From contig JAIXMN010000001.1 in NCBI GenBank assembly GCA_025716815.1, forward strand, positions 186,001 to 250,000: a stretch of 64,000 nucleotides of DNA, read 5' to 3'. The notes beneath the pieces are model-generated. The model had not been told where the DNA came from. It searched no databases and saw only the letters and a list, made by a program, of their open reading frames with translations. The translations under genes and the position numbers were made by a program. Position 1 is the stretch's first letter; each line of letters opens with the position of its first letter. Positions 1-11,666 of this stretch are shown here, one piece after another. The stretch comes from Dichotomocladium elegans. Taxonomy: Eukaryota > Mucoromycota > Mucoromycetes > Mucorales > Lichtheimiaceae.

Positions 1-2
1 TC

Positions 3-1285
3 TTGCTGGCGAAAAAATTCACGTATTGCAATTCGCTTGTTGCTGAGGTATGAGAAAGGGGGGCTTATGAGAAGAGAACACAGGCTCAAAGATGATTGTT
101 GCATAGAGTGTACTTCAGAAGCTGTACCCGCCCCACTATGGATGGCTCAGCTTTGAAGTGTCCAAGGGCAAGTGGCAAAAGCGGTTCTGTTTCATCATGG
201 AAAACGCTATTTACCATGCTAAGGACAAGCAAGGTACTGGTTCAACAGTCCTCTGTAGCCTTGGACCCTATGACGTCTATACCATGCTTCATCCCTATCG
301 GAATGCTCCAACGGAGTATGTCTTCTCGCTCAGGGCACAAGAGAAGCCACAGTTTTACGAGCGCTCAGAGGACTATATGAAGCTCTTTGCTGCAGATGAT
401 GCTGACAGTCTCCGAGACTGGGTTCTGAGCATTCGAAGCGCAAAGGTAAATTCGCATGTAACAGTCATGTATCAGGAGGAGAGGGTCCATTTCTTCTCAT
501 ACGATCTGCATTGTTAGAGCGCCATCCATTATCAGCAGCATCCTCATCGGGTAACCAATCCTCTTGCCCCTGTTGACCTTGGCCCAGTCCGGACGGGTGA
601 CGTGCCCTCGCGTACCGGAACATTGCGCCGACACAAATCCACCAAAGACCTTGCGGGCGCCCTTGATGAGAGCGGGCGGTCGGCTCTGTCGCGCCATAGC
701 AGCCGGCGCCGCGCAGGAGGAGGAGATGGACCGCTTATCAGCAATACAGAGCGTGACCCGTTCGCCAAAGGTTCACTGCTCGCGGATGAAGGCAACAATG
801 GTGGCCGCCATCACCACCAGTCTCCGTCGGTACCACCACCTACTATGGCAGCAGGATCAGCGACAGGATCGGCGGAGGAGTCAGGGTCCACACTTATCCA
901 ACTCGATGACAAGACACCTTTCTCGAAAGGTTCCTTGCTGGCTCAAACGACATCAGGCGACGTCAACAGCAGCAGTAGCAGTGGCAGCAAGTTGTCGCGA
1001 AGTAAGAGTACGCGTGAAACCAGCCACCATCAAATCGATCTCGAGCCGCGGCGACACATGTCCCTTCGTCGCAAACCTACTGGCACGTCTTCGCGGAGCG
1101 GAGGTGACAAGCGTCGACATGATGTACCGCTGCCGTCGATGCCTATGGGGTCTTCGATGCCGGCTAATGGTCCGCTACTTACTTTGGAAGATCCGGAAGA
1201 GGCGCACTCGAGGCAGCTGATGGAGCGGCAGATCAAGCCGCTTGTCAATTTCGTGAGCTCCGATCCTCGCTTAGGACGCCGGTAA
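3..1285 (+). CDS. Ras-association/PH domain protein, 3' part (5' truncated by window)
   Basis: Only the 3' part of the gene is present. Coding pieces are 3-47, about 107-445 (119 is an alternative start of this exon) and 518-1285, joined by phase-0 introns 48-106 and 446-517. The middle exon encodes a pleckstrin-homology domain, from KLYPPHYGWLSFE through a KWQKRFCFIMENAIYH strand to a final helix with LRDWVLSIRSAK. The layout matches fungal RA-PH proteins, in which a Ras-association domain comes before the PH domain; the RA domain would lie left of the window. The remaining ~250 residues are a low-complexity Ser/Arg-rich tail with repeated FxKGSLLA motifs (PFAKGSLL, PFSKGSLL) and a conserved-looking end, LMERQIKPLVNFVSS. 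Such proteins are expected to link Ras-type GTPases to membranes or cytoskeleton. The PH call is firm; RA is inferred from family architecture. Confidence 0.75.
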
Positions 1286-1813
1286 ACAAAAGCATAGCAT
1301 TATCAAGAAATAGAGAAGGAAAAAAAAAAGAGCTTCTCCCTCTTCTCATCCAGCACACACAAACATACACACGCACACATATGCATAAATGCACTTCTTT
1401 TTGGATATGACCACTCCATGGCATCTTCCATCATCCGATATACACTGTTTTCCAAAATCGAAGTTGCAGGATCACAAAAATAGAAGTCGCATTTTGCCCA
1501 GGAATCCTTTTCATATTACAAAGATGGGCAAGGCCATCTTGCAGTGGTTAATCCTGATTTGTTGCTACACATATCCCCAAGCGAAATGATATCGATACTC
1601 AGAGGAAAGACGCCACGGTTATCGCCAGGTGTACGTCTGGATACGCCAGGTGTGAGCCAGGGCTGGCTGGCTGGTAAGCCAAAGTATGGGGGGGTGTTCA
1701 TGTTTTGAACGACATTATTTTTGAAAATACTTTTGCCTCCCCCTCCCCCCTCTCTCTCTCTCTTTGGGTTCATTTACTATACGTCCGAAAAACACTTTGG
1801 GACATGACTCAGT
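1286..1813. other. Intergenic, convergent 3' flanks
   Basis: Region between two convergent genes. It contains an A-rich stretch just after the first gene, a CA-rich stretch near 1360-1385 and a C/CT-rich stretch near 1738-1763. I see no gene in it. Confidence 0.5.
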
Positions 1814-3227
1814 TTAGGTGGACACAACGGGTTGCTGTTTACTCCGAGTGACACGTGTAGTTTCGCCGGGGCGCGACGCGGACCGAAGCTTCATGGAGAA
1901 TGATGCGGATGGGTCACTGTCGGGTAACTTTTTCTTGTGTGTGTGGTGGTTGTGTTTCTGCTTTCTTTGGACGACGACGGCGGTAGTAGTTGATGTTTTC
2001 CCAAACTTGTGTGGACTATGAGTACGGAATGTTTTCTCGATCCTACCGTCCGGGTTCTTTTTCTCAAACAAGAAATGCGCCTTGCCCTTCTCGTCGAGGA
2101 CGTAGTTCGGATCATGCAGTTGGCCGGATTCGATGAGCAGTCGGTAGTAATTGGAGCACTTTAAACGGCTGTGTTGGTAGAGAGGGAGGAGAGAGATCTA
2201 ATGATGGGATGTATGGCATGTATATATATATAGATTACCTGATACCCGACCCGGCCAGGGATGGCAATGGAGAAAAGACCCCATTGGCCGTTGGGGCCGA
2301 CTTGCTTGAGCCTGTCAAAGAACAGCCGCCGCTCTTCTTCTGTCCATGGCCCCTTGCGCTGCTCTTCGCCAGGTGCGTTGAACCGGTAATAGTAGCTGTT
2401 TGGGTTCTCCTCGATCATCTGGAAGGCCCGCACCCGCGCCTCAGACCATCCCTCATATTTCTGGTCCGTGTGCATTTGTTTGAGCGCATCGTCCAATGCA
2501 AGCCGCCCTCCCGGCGCTCTTCTATATATATGTACGTTATTATCCCACCCGCACACACACACACACACACGCGCGCGCGCTCTCTCTCTCTATATGTTAC
2601 TTTTTGCACTTCTTCTTGCTGGGTTGGCAGAGAACGGTCTTTGAGACTGTCTCGCGTTTTGTGGCAGGAATGGATGTCGGATCCACCGGCCCATGCTTCT
2701 CTTGCGATCTTGTGGGCACGGATGCCACAGCACCCTCAACTGGATGTCGTAACGGTGGTGGCGATAGTGGCCGGGAATGTGACGTTGCGAACGGTGTCGA
2801 GGAATTAGCTACAATCCGACGGATGCCTTGAAGATAATCAGGACGTGTCGCGAGTCGTTGGCATACTTCTCGCTGATCTCCCCCCGCCAGTCCACCGTCA
2901 GTCTCTCTTTCTTCTGTTTTTATCTCTCTGTGCACGACTCACTTGCCTCATTGTTGCCGCAATCCATTAGCATAATATCCACCTCCTCATACGATATGTC
3001 GGGGAACTCGGACCGAATCCAGTGGTGCAATAACATGGCTCGGTCGGGCCTTTTTAAAAATGGAAAGAGTGGGCGGCGGGGAGGGAAGAGGCGCCGGTGT
3101 TTAATCCATACAATGCCTCTCTCTATCTTTTTTTTTTCGTGACCTACCCAGCATGATCACCTTCCACGAATCCCGCTTCCTGTAGTTCGCTAAGCTTCTG
3201 CGGCTGCTGTTCACTCAAGATAAACAT
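1814..3227 (-). CDS. SANT/Myb-like domain protein, paralog 1
   Basis: Five exons on the minus strand: 3227-3148, 3049-2943, 2877-2601, 2518(or 2521)-2239 and 2158-1814, all phase-consistent, giving about 362 aa. The ATG at 3227 opens directly into MFILSEQQPQKLSEL. The C-terminal half holds a SANT/Myb-type helical module: ENPNSYYYRFNAPGE, then KGPWTEEERRLFFDRL, then NGQWGLFSIAIPGRVGYQ and CSNYYRLLIESGQL. The tryptophans of PWTEEE and QWGLFS are the usual Myb core positions. The same four blocks occur in the gene at 31078-32503, so the two are paralogs. The C-terminal tail is Lys/Arg rich and may be nuclear-localising. A DNA- or histone-binding role is inferred from the fold; no target is known. 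The last exon could in principle be trimmed by an unseen intron. Confidence 0.72.
2541..2595. repeat. Compound CA/CG/CT microsatellite
   Basis: An (AC)n run passes into (GC)n and then (TC)n, lying inside an intron of the SANT gene. Confidence 0.85.
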
Positions 3228-3922
3228 GCACCCATGAGAAGATGTCTCAAACAAAAGAATGAAACCTCACCGTGCGAAGATGGTCTGTCAAAAATGGTCA
3301 ACCTTTATCTTTTTACATATTGGCGAGCGATAAAGTAGGTTACCGTTGTTGCATGGATTGGGTCTGACTCCGGCAATGATCTCCTGCTTGGTGCGTACCA
3401 TTTCTTTTTTTCGGACTCAATGTAATAAAAAGTGAGAGAAAGAAGAGAAAAAGAGAAGGTGTCTATGTGCATGTAGTAAAAAGATGCGTGGTTAGGAGGG
3501 CGCATCACACGCTCACCATGTTGCGGATGCATGTTTGTGTATGTCACACAAACACGATCGCTAAAGTGGAAGGGCGCCCCCTCATTTGCCAATCAATACA
3601 AAGAAGATTCTTCAAAAATTACGGCACAGCCGTCTACTTTTTTTTTTTTCTTTAAAAAAAAAATCAAAAACTAGTCTATGTGGCAGAAGGTACGATAGTT
3701 TTTAGACAAAGAAGGATGTGGGAGGGAGAAAGAGTGCAATATTATGATGAGATATGATGGTGCTTTTTTTTTGCTAAGGGAGATGTGAAAGAGAACCTAT
3801 GTACACATGGCATATAAGGAAGAAAGGAAAGTGGGAGGTTGTGGGAAAAGACATACAATAGATGATATATACGAGAGATAGATAGATAGGGGAGGAGGGG
3901 TGGGAGGGGCATGGCGACGGGA
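3228..3922. other. Intergenic between two minus-strand genes
   Basis: Promoter side of the SANT gene and 3' flank of the DUF8032 gene. It is rich in poly-T, poly-A and purine runs (for example 3640-3665 and 3760-3775) with a GATA microsatellite near 3865-3890. No supported gene. Confidence 0.5.
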
Positions 3923-6426
3923 TTAAAAGAGATCGAACAAACACTCGGCCTCGGTGGGAAGAAAGTCAGATGGTAACAAGATCATATCCTCATTCTCCAT
4001 CTTGACGTCCAGATCCTGCTGCAGCACGGCGCTCGAAGGAAGTGAGGGTGAGGCCAAGAGGGTTGAATTGGCAAGATCTTGAGGGGCAGGAGGAATGACG
4101 AGTCGAGTGATCTCTCCGAGGGCCGAGGAAATGGTCGTCGCTGGTTTCTTCGACGAAGGCGTCGTCGTCTCCGCAAAAAGCGACATGTCACTCGCGGGCG
4201 GGAGCATAAATGAGTCATACAGCTCGACTTCGGGTGGCATTGCAATACCGAAAAAGTTCGATGTAGCAGGTGGGCTGGGCGTGCACGCCGACGAACTGCT
4301 CATGATCGTGCTGAGCTCGTCTGCACACGAGCACAAGAGCATCTCACAGCATCCGTCCGCTCCCTTCCCCAGTTCCGCATCCTCCTCGTCTGCCGCAAGA
4401 GACAAGCAGTCACCAAAATCGAGCGTGATCGTCGTGCCACTTGCACAGGATGGTGCCGGGGAGCCTTTGACCATGGGAGTCACCGATGCTACGCTAGTCG
4501 TGTTGATTGTGTTCTGCTGCTGTTGCTGTTGCTGCTGCTTTTGCTCCTGTTGCTCATACCACGCATTTTGCGCAGACAGAGCTGCCGCAGTAAGAGGAAC
4601 AGATTTGATGGCATGTGTAGGTACGGTCGTGGTTGTTGGGGTTGGGGTCGTTGTGGCAGCTGTGTTAGTGGCTTGCGAAACGAGCGAAACGATGTTGGGG
4701 GTGCGAGTCACGTGTTTGCGAGGTTGCAAAGTAGGAATGAAACGCGTGCGAAAGACGTCCAGCGCGCGTTGCAGCATATTCTTCTTGCCCGCCAAATGGC
4801 GTTGGTTCAGCCATGCCTATTAAACAAAGCCAGGTGAACAGGCCTATCTTTTTTTTTCTCCCCAGCAAGCCCCCTTCCCTTACATACCAGTCGCCAGCCG
4901 AGCTCATTACACAGGGATTCTTCAAGCCACCGAGTGCCGGCGTACATGTTGATAGCGCGTGGGAATACACAATTGGCTTTGCGAAACTCAAGAGGAATAT
5001 CATCCAAGTTCACGCCCTCGACATTGATCTTAATGCGAACGCGAGCGCCGCCGGATTGCTCGTCAAGCACAATCGTCTTTGGATGGTTGGCAGGTTTCAC
5101 AATGGCCGCCGCCAGTGCCGAAAGCGGAGAAGACGGTTTGGTAGCCATGGTTGGTGTGGACCCAGCGCAGTTTGCGACAGTGTTGTTGCCAACCAGAGCA
5201 GCCGCGGCTGCCGCAGCAGCAGCGGCGGCAGCAGCAGCAGCAAGAGCCGTGCTCGATGATGACGCTTGCGATGACGAGTTCGTCAGCTCTGGACCGTCGT
5301 CTCGGTTCTTACGCTTCCTCAGAGTACCATTCATTAGCTTCTCTTGACGTGCAACACGACGGGACCGCATGCTAGGATAACGATTTCGGTACGAGTCGAC
5401 CGCGCGCTGAATTAGGCCACGCTTTCCCGAAATTTCCGCTGCATTCAACCAAGCTAGTTTCCAGCCCAACACATTGCAATCAGTCTCATAGTTCCATCGA
5501 TTTCCACGATACTGTTCCTTGGGTAAATTGGCTCGAGGGTAAACCTATGGGGAGCAAGAACAATTTCTTCTCGTTAGAGATCTTCTTTCCGCGGTCTGAA
5601 ATAATCCGACTCCGACCGACGACCCGGAAAAGAAAAAAAAGGACGCTCTGTGTGCGGGGTTATGCTTGTTCTTCGACCGAATAAAGCTTTAGCCGTGCTA
5701 GTTTTGCTCTGGTCTGAGTGCCTGAACAAGGACCGCCTTGCTTTGTCCGCCCGCCGCCTCTTTTCCCATTTCGGATCGGCCGGAACCCGAATTAAGCGCA
5801 CACGTGTCGGAAAAATTTATACTTACACAGTTCTCCTCTTTGAAGGCAGCGTCAATAGCATCAAGAGACACCGTATGCAAATCAGTCCGGATGTTGTAAC
5901 GACGCAGGGTGCGGTTGTGCGAGTACACAAACGAGACCCATTCGACTCCATCACGGATTTCAGCCACGGGATCGTGGTGTTCATTGTGCGTGGGTGCAAT
6001 GGCTTGTGAGTCCGCACTCGCAGCCGCGGTCGATTTGTTGGGTGCGGCTGTAGGGGTTGTCACTGCAGAAGTCATAGCCGACGCGAGCGCAGTGGCGATC
6101 GCAAAGGCGGCTGTTGCGGTTGTGGCAGGGGAGCTACTGGTGTTGCTGCAACTGTCGTCTTCGGCAGAGTCAGAAGCCGACGGTGACGAGGGGCCGGGGG
6201 AGGGTGCAGGAGTTGGCAGCACGTCGAGTAACAGGTCTTCATTATCGTCATTATCGTCTTTCTTGTCGAGCTTTCTTCTCTTGATTCGGGTGATAGTATC
6301 TTCGATCGCAAGAATTTGATCGGACGTTAACTGGCCCAGAAGGGATTCTGCTTTGGCTGGTGTGCTGATCAGGTCCTTCAACAGCACACGCGTATTGATG
6401 GTGGATTCGGGTATGCCAGTGAGCAT
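3923..6426 (-). CDS. Protein with two DUF8032-type domains
   Basis: Three exons, 6426-5827, 5544-4888 and 4816-3923, all phase 0, give 716 aa. The conserved block is (A/V)(N)C-V-(Y/F)PRA...(L)GW(K/R)LAWLN, followed by a GK(R/K) plus (L)xQRA(V/L)D(S/V)(Y/F)R helix. It occurs twice: KEENC/VYPRANLPKEQY...LGWKLAWLN...GLIQRAVDSYRNRY, then RKANCVFPRAINMY...LGWRLAWLN...NMLQRALDVFRTRF. I recognise this as the fungal DUF8032 domain, whose biochemical role is not known. Intron positions are shared: each repeat has an intron inside the motif. The linkers are low complexity (poly-Ala near 5200-5235, poly-Gln near 4515-4550, an acidic run near residue 60), typical of transcription-linked regulatory proteins. 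Nuclear function is inferred only from this composition. Confidence 0.78.
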
Positions 6427-8287
6427 GATGGATGGGCGTTTATATTATGCAATGTAAGAAGAGAGGGGGAGAGAGAGAGAGAGAGAGAAAGAGAGAAAGA
6501 GAGGGGTGGAGTAATGTGTTGATGTGAGAGAGGGAAGAGAATATGAGATAGAGAGAGAGAGAGCGAGCGACGGTGTAACAAACTTAGAGTGAAAGATGCA
6601 TGCAAATATGTATCTTTTTGATGGGAAGAAGAGAAGAATAAATATTCTTCGAAAAGCGGTTAAAGATGTATCTCATCGGGATTAAATTCATCAGAGAGCT
6701 GAATCTTTAAGCGAAGAAAATGAAGTTGGGGGGTGCGCGTTTCCTTAGATGCCGTCAAAGGACCCCCGCGCCCTACCTACCCCGCCAGTTTGCCCCGCCC
6801 GCAAAATGGCCCACTTGCCGAAACGTAGACAACGGACGCCCGAACAGGACGAACGATACGAGTGAGCGGGATGATGATGACGGACCCTGTATCACCTTCA
6901 CTCTTTTCTTAGACAGAAGTCATGGCACTTGCTTCCCTACCTTCTTTGCGCGGTCTAAATCACTTCGAGGTAGTCTTGTGTCATCCGCTTCGCTCTTGCA
7001 GATCCCGAATGATGGTAATGTCAGTGGGCGTTGACTCAAAACTATTTTTTCCCTGTGGTTGCATAGGTCAGCATTCTGCATGCCCTATCGCTTCCGTGAA
7101 CAGCCGAAATTCTCTCCAAGCAGTACAAATAAGGCAGCCGGTTAAGGTCCCGCATCCCGGGCAAAAAGAGCATAAGCGAGCTGAGACTAGTTTTGGCAAT
7201 TTAAAAAATATTGCGTTTTACCTTGCTCTTCAACGAAGGGCGCGGACGTCCCTCTCCTTTTTTTTTTATACCACAGCAGCAACAGCATCAGCGATCTACC
7301 ATGCACTTTCCCCCCTCATAACTAACACTCATCCCTGTAAAAAAATGCCATATGCCACGTGTGAAAGGAATCCGTACTACTGCCACGTGTGTCCAGATCA
7401 TCCGTAAGAAAAGGGTACTTCATGTGAAATCACCTATTTGTAAAACACTTTCCCAAAGGAGTTAAGGAGGAAGGAATTGAAACGTATCCATGTTACAACT
7501 CCCCCATTGGCTCCCTCTGCAATCATTGAACGAATAAACACCAACTGGGCGACCTTGGAAACAAAATAAACTGCATATTCATCCTTCTGACCAGTGCATA
7601 AGCCTGTGTCCATAAGGAACATGATCGTATACATTTTCCCGCTTCTATAATCATCGCTTCTCCTCCATTTCAGACGTTGCACAAACCCAACAGGCAAGAT
7701 CGTTTCGGAAACTCGATTGCGCTTTTTTTTGAATATCGTACCATTTTCATATCCAAGTAGAAACTTTAGTTTTGAGAATCCTCATGAGCATGACCTAAGC
7801 ACTATTGACGTATTATTAAAAGATGGGAAAGAGATGGACCTACCATTAAATTCCTCTATCCCCTCATCCTTCCTCCATCTATATATCACGCGACTTGGAA
7901 ATATAACTCGTTTTTGGGTGTCCGTGCTGTTTAAATCAATTAGCCGCTGGATATTTTACCCGACAGATCGACAAAACTATCATCCTGTTCGCCCTAAACT
8001 ACTCTGCCTTTTCATCTCCTCTTCACCCGTCGCCCTTTCGATCGGTCTACCCCACTTTTTAACGCTCTGCAACAAAGCGAATCATGATACAGCGCTCTAT
8101 CAAATCACAGCAATGTCAAACAATAAAAAAAATTTGTAACTAGACTGCACGTTCAATCGCCGCCAGGTTCCTTTCTTTCATACTCTCTACCGCGTTACAC
8201 ACATGCACATTGAGGAGCATTTGAGATTTAGGTCTAACGGGAATATCCTTCTTTAACCTTCGATGGCACCATGGATATTTCATTAAG
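6427..8287. other. Intergenic region with GA/CT microsatellite
   Basis: Promoter side of the DUF8032 gene, beginning with a long GA-rich microsatellite (about 6460-6570). Open frames at 6720-7407, 7434-7697 (minus) and 7717-8139 show no recognisable domain and no convincing splice structure. I do not call genes here. The minus frame at 7434-7697 looks slightly protein-like and may be a relic. Confidence 0.4.
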
Positions 8288-9171
8288 CTACACAGCGGTG
8301 CTCGCGGTCACAGGGAGAGTGTGGTTATTATGGAAACTGGCACGACCCTCGTAACCGTCCTCGTGCTCAGCAAGCATGTAGGTAGCAGCGATAAGGGTCA
8401 GATTGTTTTCTGCTGCGAATCGGTTGATGTCCCAGAATGCACGGTGGCTGCTTGGATCGCCTTCGATGGTGGGCGTGAATTGCTGATTGGGTTGCTGTTG
8501 CTTGTAGAGTGCAAAGACATAGCGGTGTTTGTTAGTGTTAATGGGGGGAGTCGGCCCACTGTAGGGAGTGTAGGGAACGTTGTCTCGTGCACCGGACCCT
8601 GGCTTAGCACCTAAAATGTGCACGTGAGCAAGGATAAAAAAAAAAAAAGATTTGCACATACCCTCGATATTGCCGACAACCCAGTGACGCACCAGAGGCA
8701 CCATGGCATCAGCATCAAACTACAACGACGAGAGAATTATTTGTTACGTTCCTAATCCACAGCTATCAATTATCCTTACCATCACCACCGTATATTGCGC
8801 GTCCTGATCAGGTGCGGGGAACCAGATATGCGGCTGCTTAACAGCTTCGTGCGGACGAACAATGTCGCCTGCATTCACCGTTGGCTTTTCGTCGTAGCTC
8901 ACCTTGATAAATGAAGTTGGCTCGAATTCTGGCAAGACTATATATAGGATGAAGATGTGAGCAAGAAAGTTTTTCGTTTTGACTATGTTCAGGAATAAAT
9001 ATTACAGTCAGGTACAATTTTGGCTTCCTTAAGGTCAACTTTTTGCTTCTCTAGAATGGCACTGGACACCGGCCCTTCCCATGGATTTTGACACGAGCCC
9101 AGGTCAAACAAACCAGCAGCAACTGCCGCGACAAGCGATGCTTTGATAAATAATCCATTAAACTGAACCAT
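8288..9171 (-). CDS. Secreted phosphatidylethanolamine-binding protein (PEBP family)
   Basis: Four exons, 9171-9006, 8937-8780, 8719-8662 and 8610-8288, give 234 aa with consistent phases. The ATG at 9171 starts MVQFNGLFIKASLVAAVAAG, a good signal peptide, so the protein probably enters the secretory pathway. PEBP hallmarks follow in order: VSYDEKPTVNAGDIVRP, the pocket segment YTVVMV-FDADAM followed by HWVVGNIEG, then GSG...YSGPTPP...HRYVFALYKQ, and a last helix WDINRFAAENNLTLIAATYML. PEBPs bind anionic phospholipid head groups and can inhibit kinases or proteases; secreted fungal and yeast members exist. The family is clear; ligand and target are not. Confidence 0.85.
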
Positions 9172-11666
9172 GATGCATACAACCGAAAAAAAGGAAGAAT
9201 TCACAACCGTCGATATGTGTGCAAAAATATGTACCTATTTTATACTGAATTCGCAGCATTTCTTCCTTGGTTGCAATGGGAATACCGGTATATGTTGTTC
9301 CTTCCGGGCAGATCATGAATTAGCAGCCAAGGGGACCTAGAGCATAATAAAATTGTCACCATTTCTCTTTTACTACTGCCCACCCAATGCGCCCTATAAC
9401 AGAAAAACCTAGGTCACAGTAGGCCCTTGGAAGGAGAGACTAGCGACGCATGAATCGTTGAGGCACCTAGTGCCTTAAGCCTGTGTGTTCTCAAACATAT
9501 CTTCCGTACTTTCTTTTTGGGTATCGTCAATCATACCGACTTCTTGACAATCGCAACTTCTGAGTAAGCAAGTGTGTGCAACTCCTATTTGGAGAAAGGA
9601 GTACAACATTTTACATTCCAAAATGAGCAGTCTATTTTCTTTTTCTTCATGACAGACAAGGCTAAGAATTTGATGACCGTGTATGCCCATGAAGGCACTT
9701 GGTCTCACATGGAACATGTTTATGCTGCATCTCGCCATGCTTATGGTCATGGATGGCCGAACAGAGTTACAGCTCAGCTATATATCGAACGTACAACTGA
9801 CTGACAGGGACAAGGTCAGATTTTTCCAACTCATGCCTGAACAAATATTGAATGCATCGGCTGCTGCAAATAGTAGCTATGACTACATTACATGTTTATA
9901 TATACAGAGGTGGATACTTCTATATGCCACTGGTCCTGATCAGGGAATATAGAGCGAACGATGATCCGCATACTCTCAATGGAAACTTAAGGGAGCTATG
10001 CGTTATGAAAATGCCAATTATTGTCCTAAAGCAATTGATGGGGTAATGAATTGGAGGGTCTTAAGGTATCTCAAGTGGATTCGAAAGCGAAAGTCACATC
10101 CGTCGCAGAAAAAAAAAGCTTGGTTCCAACCTGTAGACAATAAAGATGACGTCGGCTTCGACAGACGTCTGCATGCCATTGTTTAATATACTGTATATTG
10201 CAGTTGCTACAATGACAAAGCTAGAAAGAGGGGTTTATGAACAATCGCGGTCGTTAGGTACATTAAATAGAACTGAGACTCACTCCATCAGCAGTCAAGA
10301 GAGAAAGAGGACACGTCTGTCCGCAATCACAAGCAAGAAAGAACTACTGAAGACAAGATCCCAACAACTTTAAGCTCAGTCGTCTTTACGTTGCATCAGC
10401 AACGGGATGCGGTGTGTACTTCTTTGATGTTGCACGAGGCTTGTTGTGTCGAATATACTGAAAGACACAAAGGTCAGTTATTCTGGATGGTGAGTAAGTT
10501 CTATGAAGGCTCGTCGCTTGGGTGCGCATTGGCGTCTAGTAAATATTGCTTTTTTTTTCGAACCAGTACTCTGCGAAATATATATTCAAACCGGCCGGAA
10601 CTCATCACATGTTGCGTAAGAAATACTGTCTCTGGAGAGGGGGGAGTAGCCATGGCGTCCCTCCATCCACCTCGGCGGGGTACGGGCGAAATTGAATCGA
10701 CATCGTACATGGATGTTCTGCCGTATTTGCTCCTCAGGTCATCCTAGTGTCATCATCTCTTATCCCCTGGTAGCTTTCCGTTCGTGGAGGCTTAGAACAG
10801 CGTGGAACCGGCGCGGAAGGCTGCCGGCCACACCCCGTGTTGATACTGTTGCAGTATGCAGCAAAACATCTTACTTGCTTTCGAAAGCAGAACACTGCTG
10901 CGAATTCTTGAACAGAGGCCTTCGGGACAGGATGCCCTCGAGGCACTCGTCCAACATCTCACCGATAAGGATTCGGCAATCACCGACAAAGCCATCAATT
11001 GGGTTGTAGGCATTCCCTCGTCGAAAATGGGGCAAATACCAAGTCCATTAACTACATGGGTTCAGTGGACCTATCGTTTGGTCGGATAAGGGTCCTCCAC
11101 CCTCCTTTATCTCTAATAGGACCGATAGGTTATTCCACGCCTATGTGAAGACCTAAAATGCAATTTTAAGACCAAGTCTTATTGTTCGATGTCTGATACC
11201 TGATAGGAACTGCTTCCGAGATCTTCAGGATTCAAAGTTTTCAATCTTCACTGATCTTTTCATCTGTACTTATTCGCTTATATCCGCAATTTTCATACGT
11301 ACTATGATGGCTTGAAAAATTACGGAGAATCGCAACGCAGTTGCCCCCCCCATCTCGACAGTTCGCTAGCCGGCTATACTAATAACGAGAATCAACACCT
11401 TAGAAATCACTCAGCGTTGTGCGATCAGGTGCTGTACTAATTCGCGATATCAATGTCTCTTTCTCCAGGAAACCCGTCACGTTTATATACTTTGTTGGCT
11501 CTCGAGCCTTAATGTGTTTAGAGATAACCACAGACTTATAGGTAGATGCATTATCTCTGTTCATTATGAATGTGTATGGAAGGAAAAGGGATGATAAGAT
11601 TAAAAAATGGCATATTTTTAGCTTTTTCTATCTATGCGACCTTGATTCCGATAAATGGTGTATAAT
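9172..11666. other. Gene-poor stretch, possible relics
   Basis: About 2.5 kb with only short disconnected frames. A plus frame at 10856-11089 and another around 9650-9805 look faintly protein-like but lack domains, splice agreement and neighbours in frame. TA-rich spots occur near 9895-9905. I see no supportable gene. Confidence 0.4.

Noticed and set aside
7434..8139. Minus frame 7434-7697 and plus frame 7717-8139 as possible genes
   Set aside because: No recognised domain and no start/splice support; listed only as intergenic relics.
10391..11089. Overlapping plus frames with protein-like pieces, and faint likeness to 14230-14480
   Set aside because: Shared stretch is little more than TTGTTGCAGTATG-type words; no consistent frame or family, so neither a gene nor a repeat pair can be claimed.
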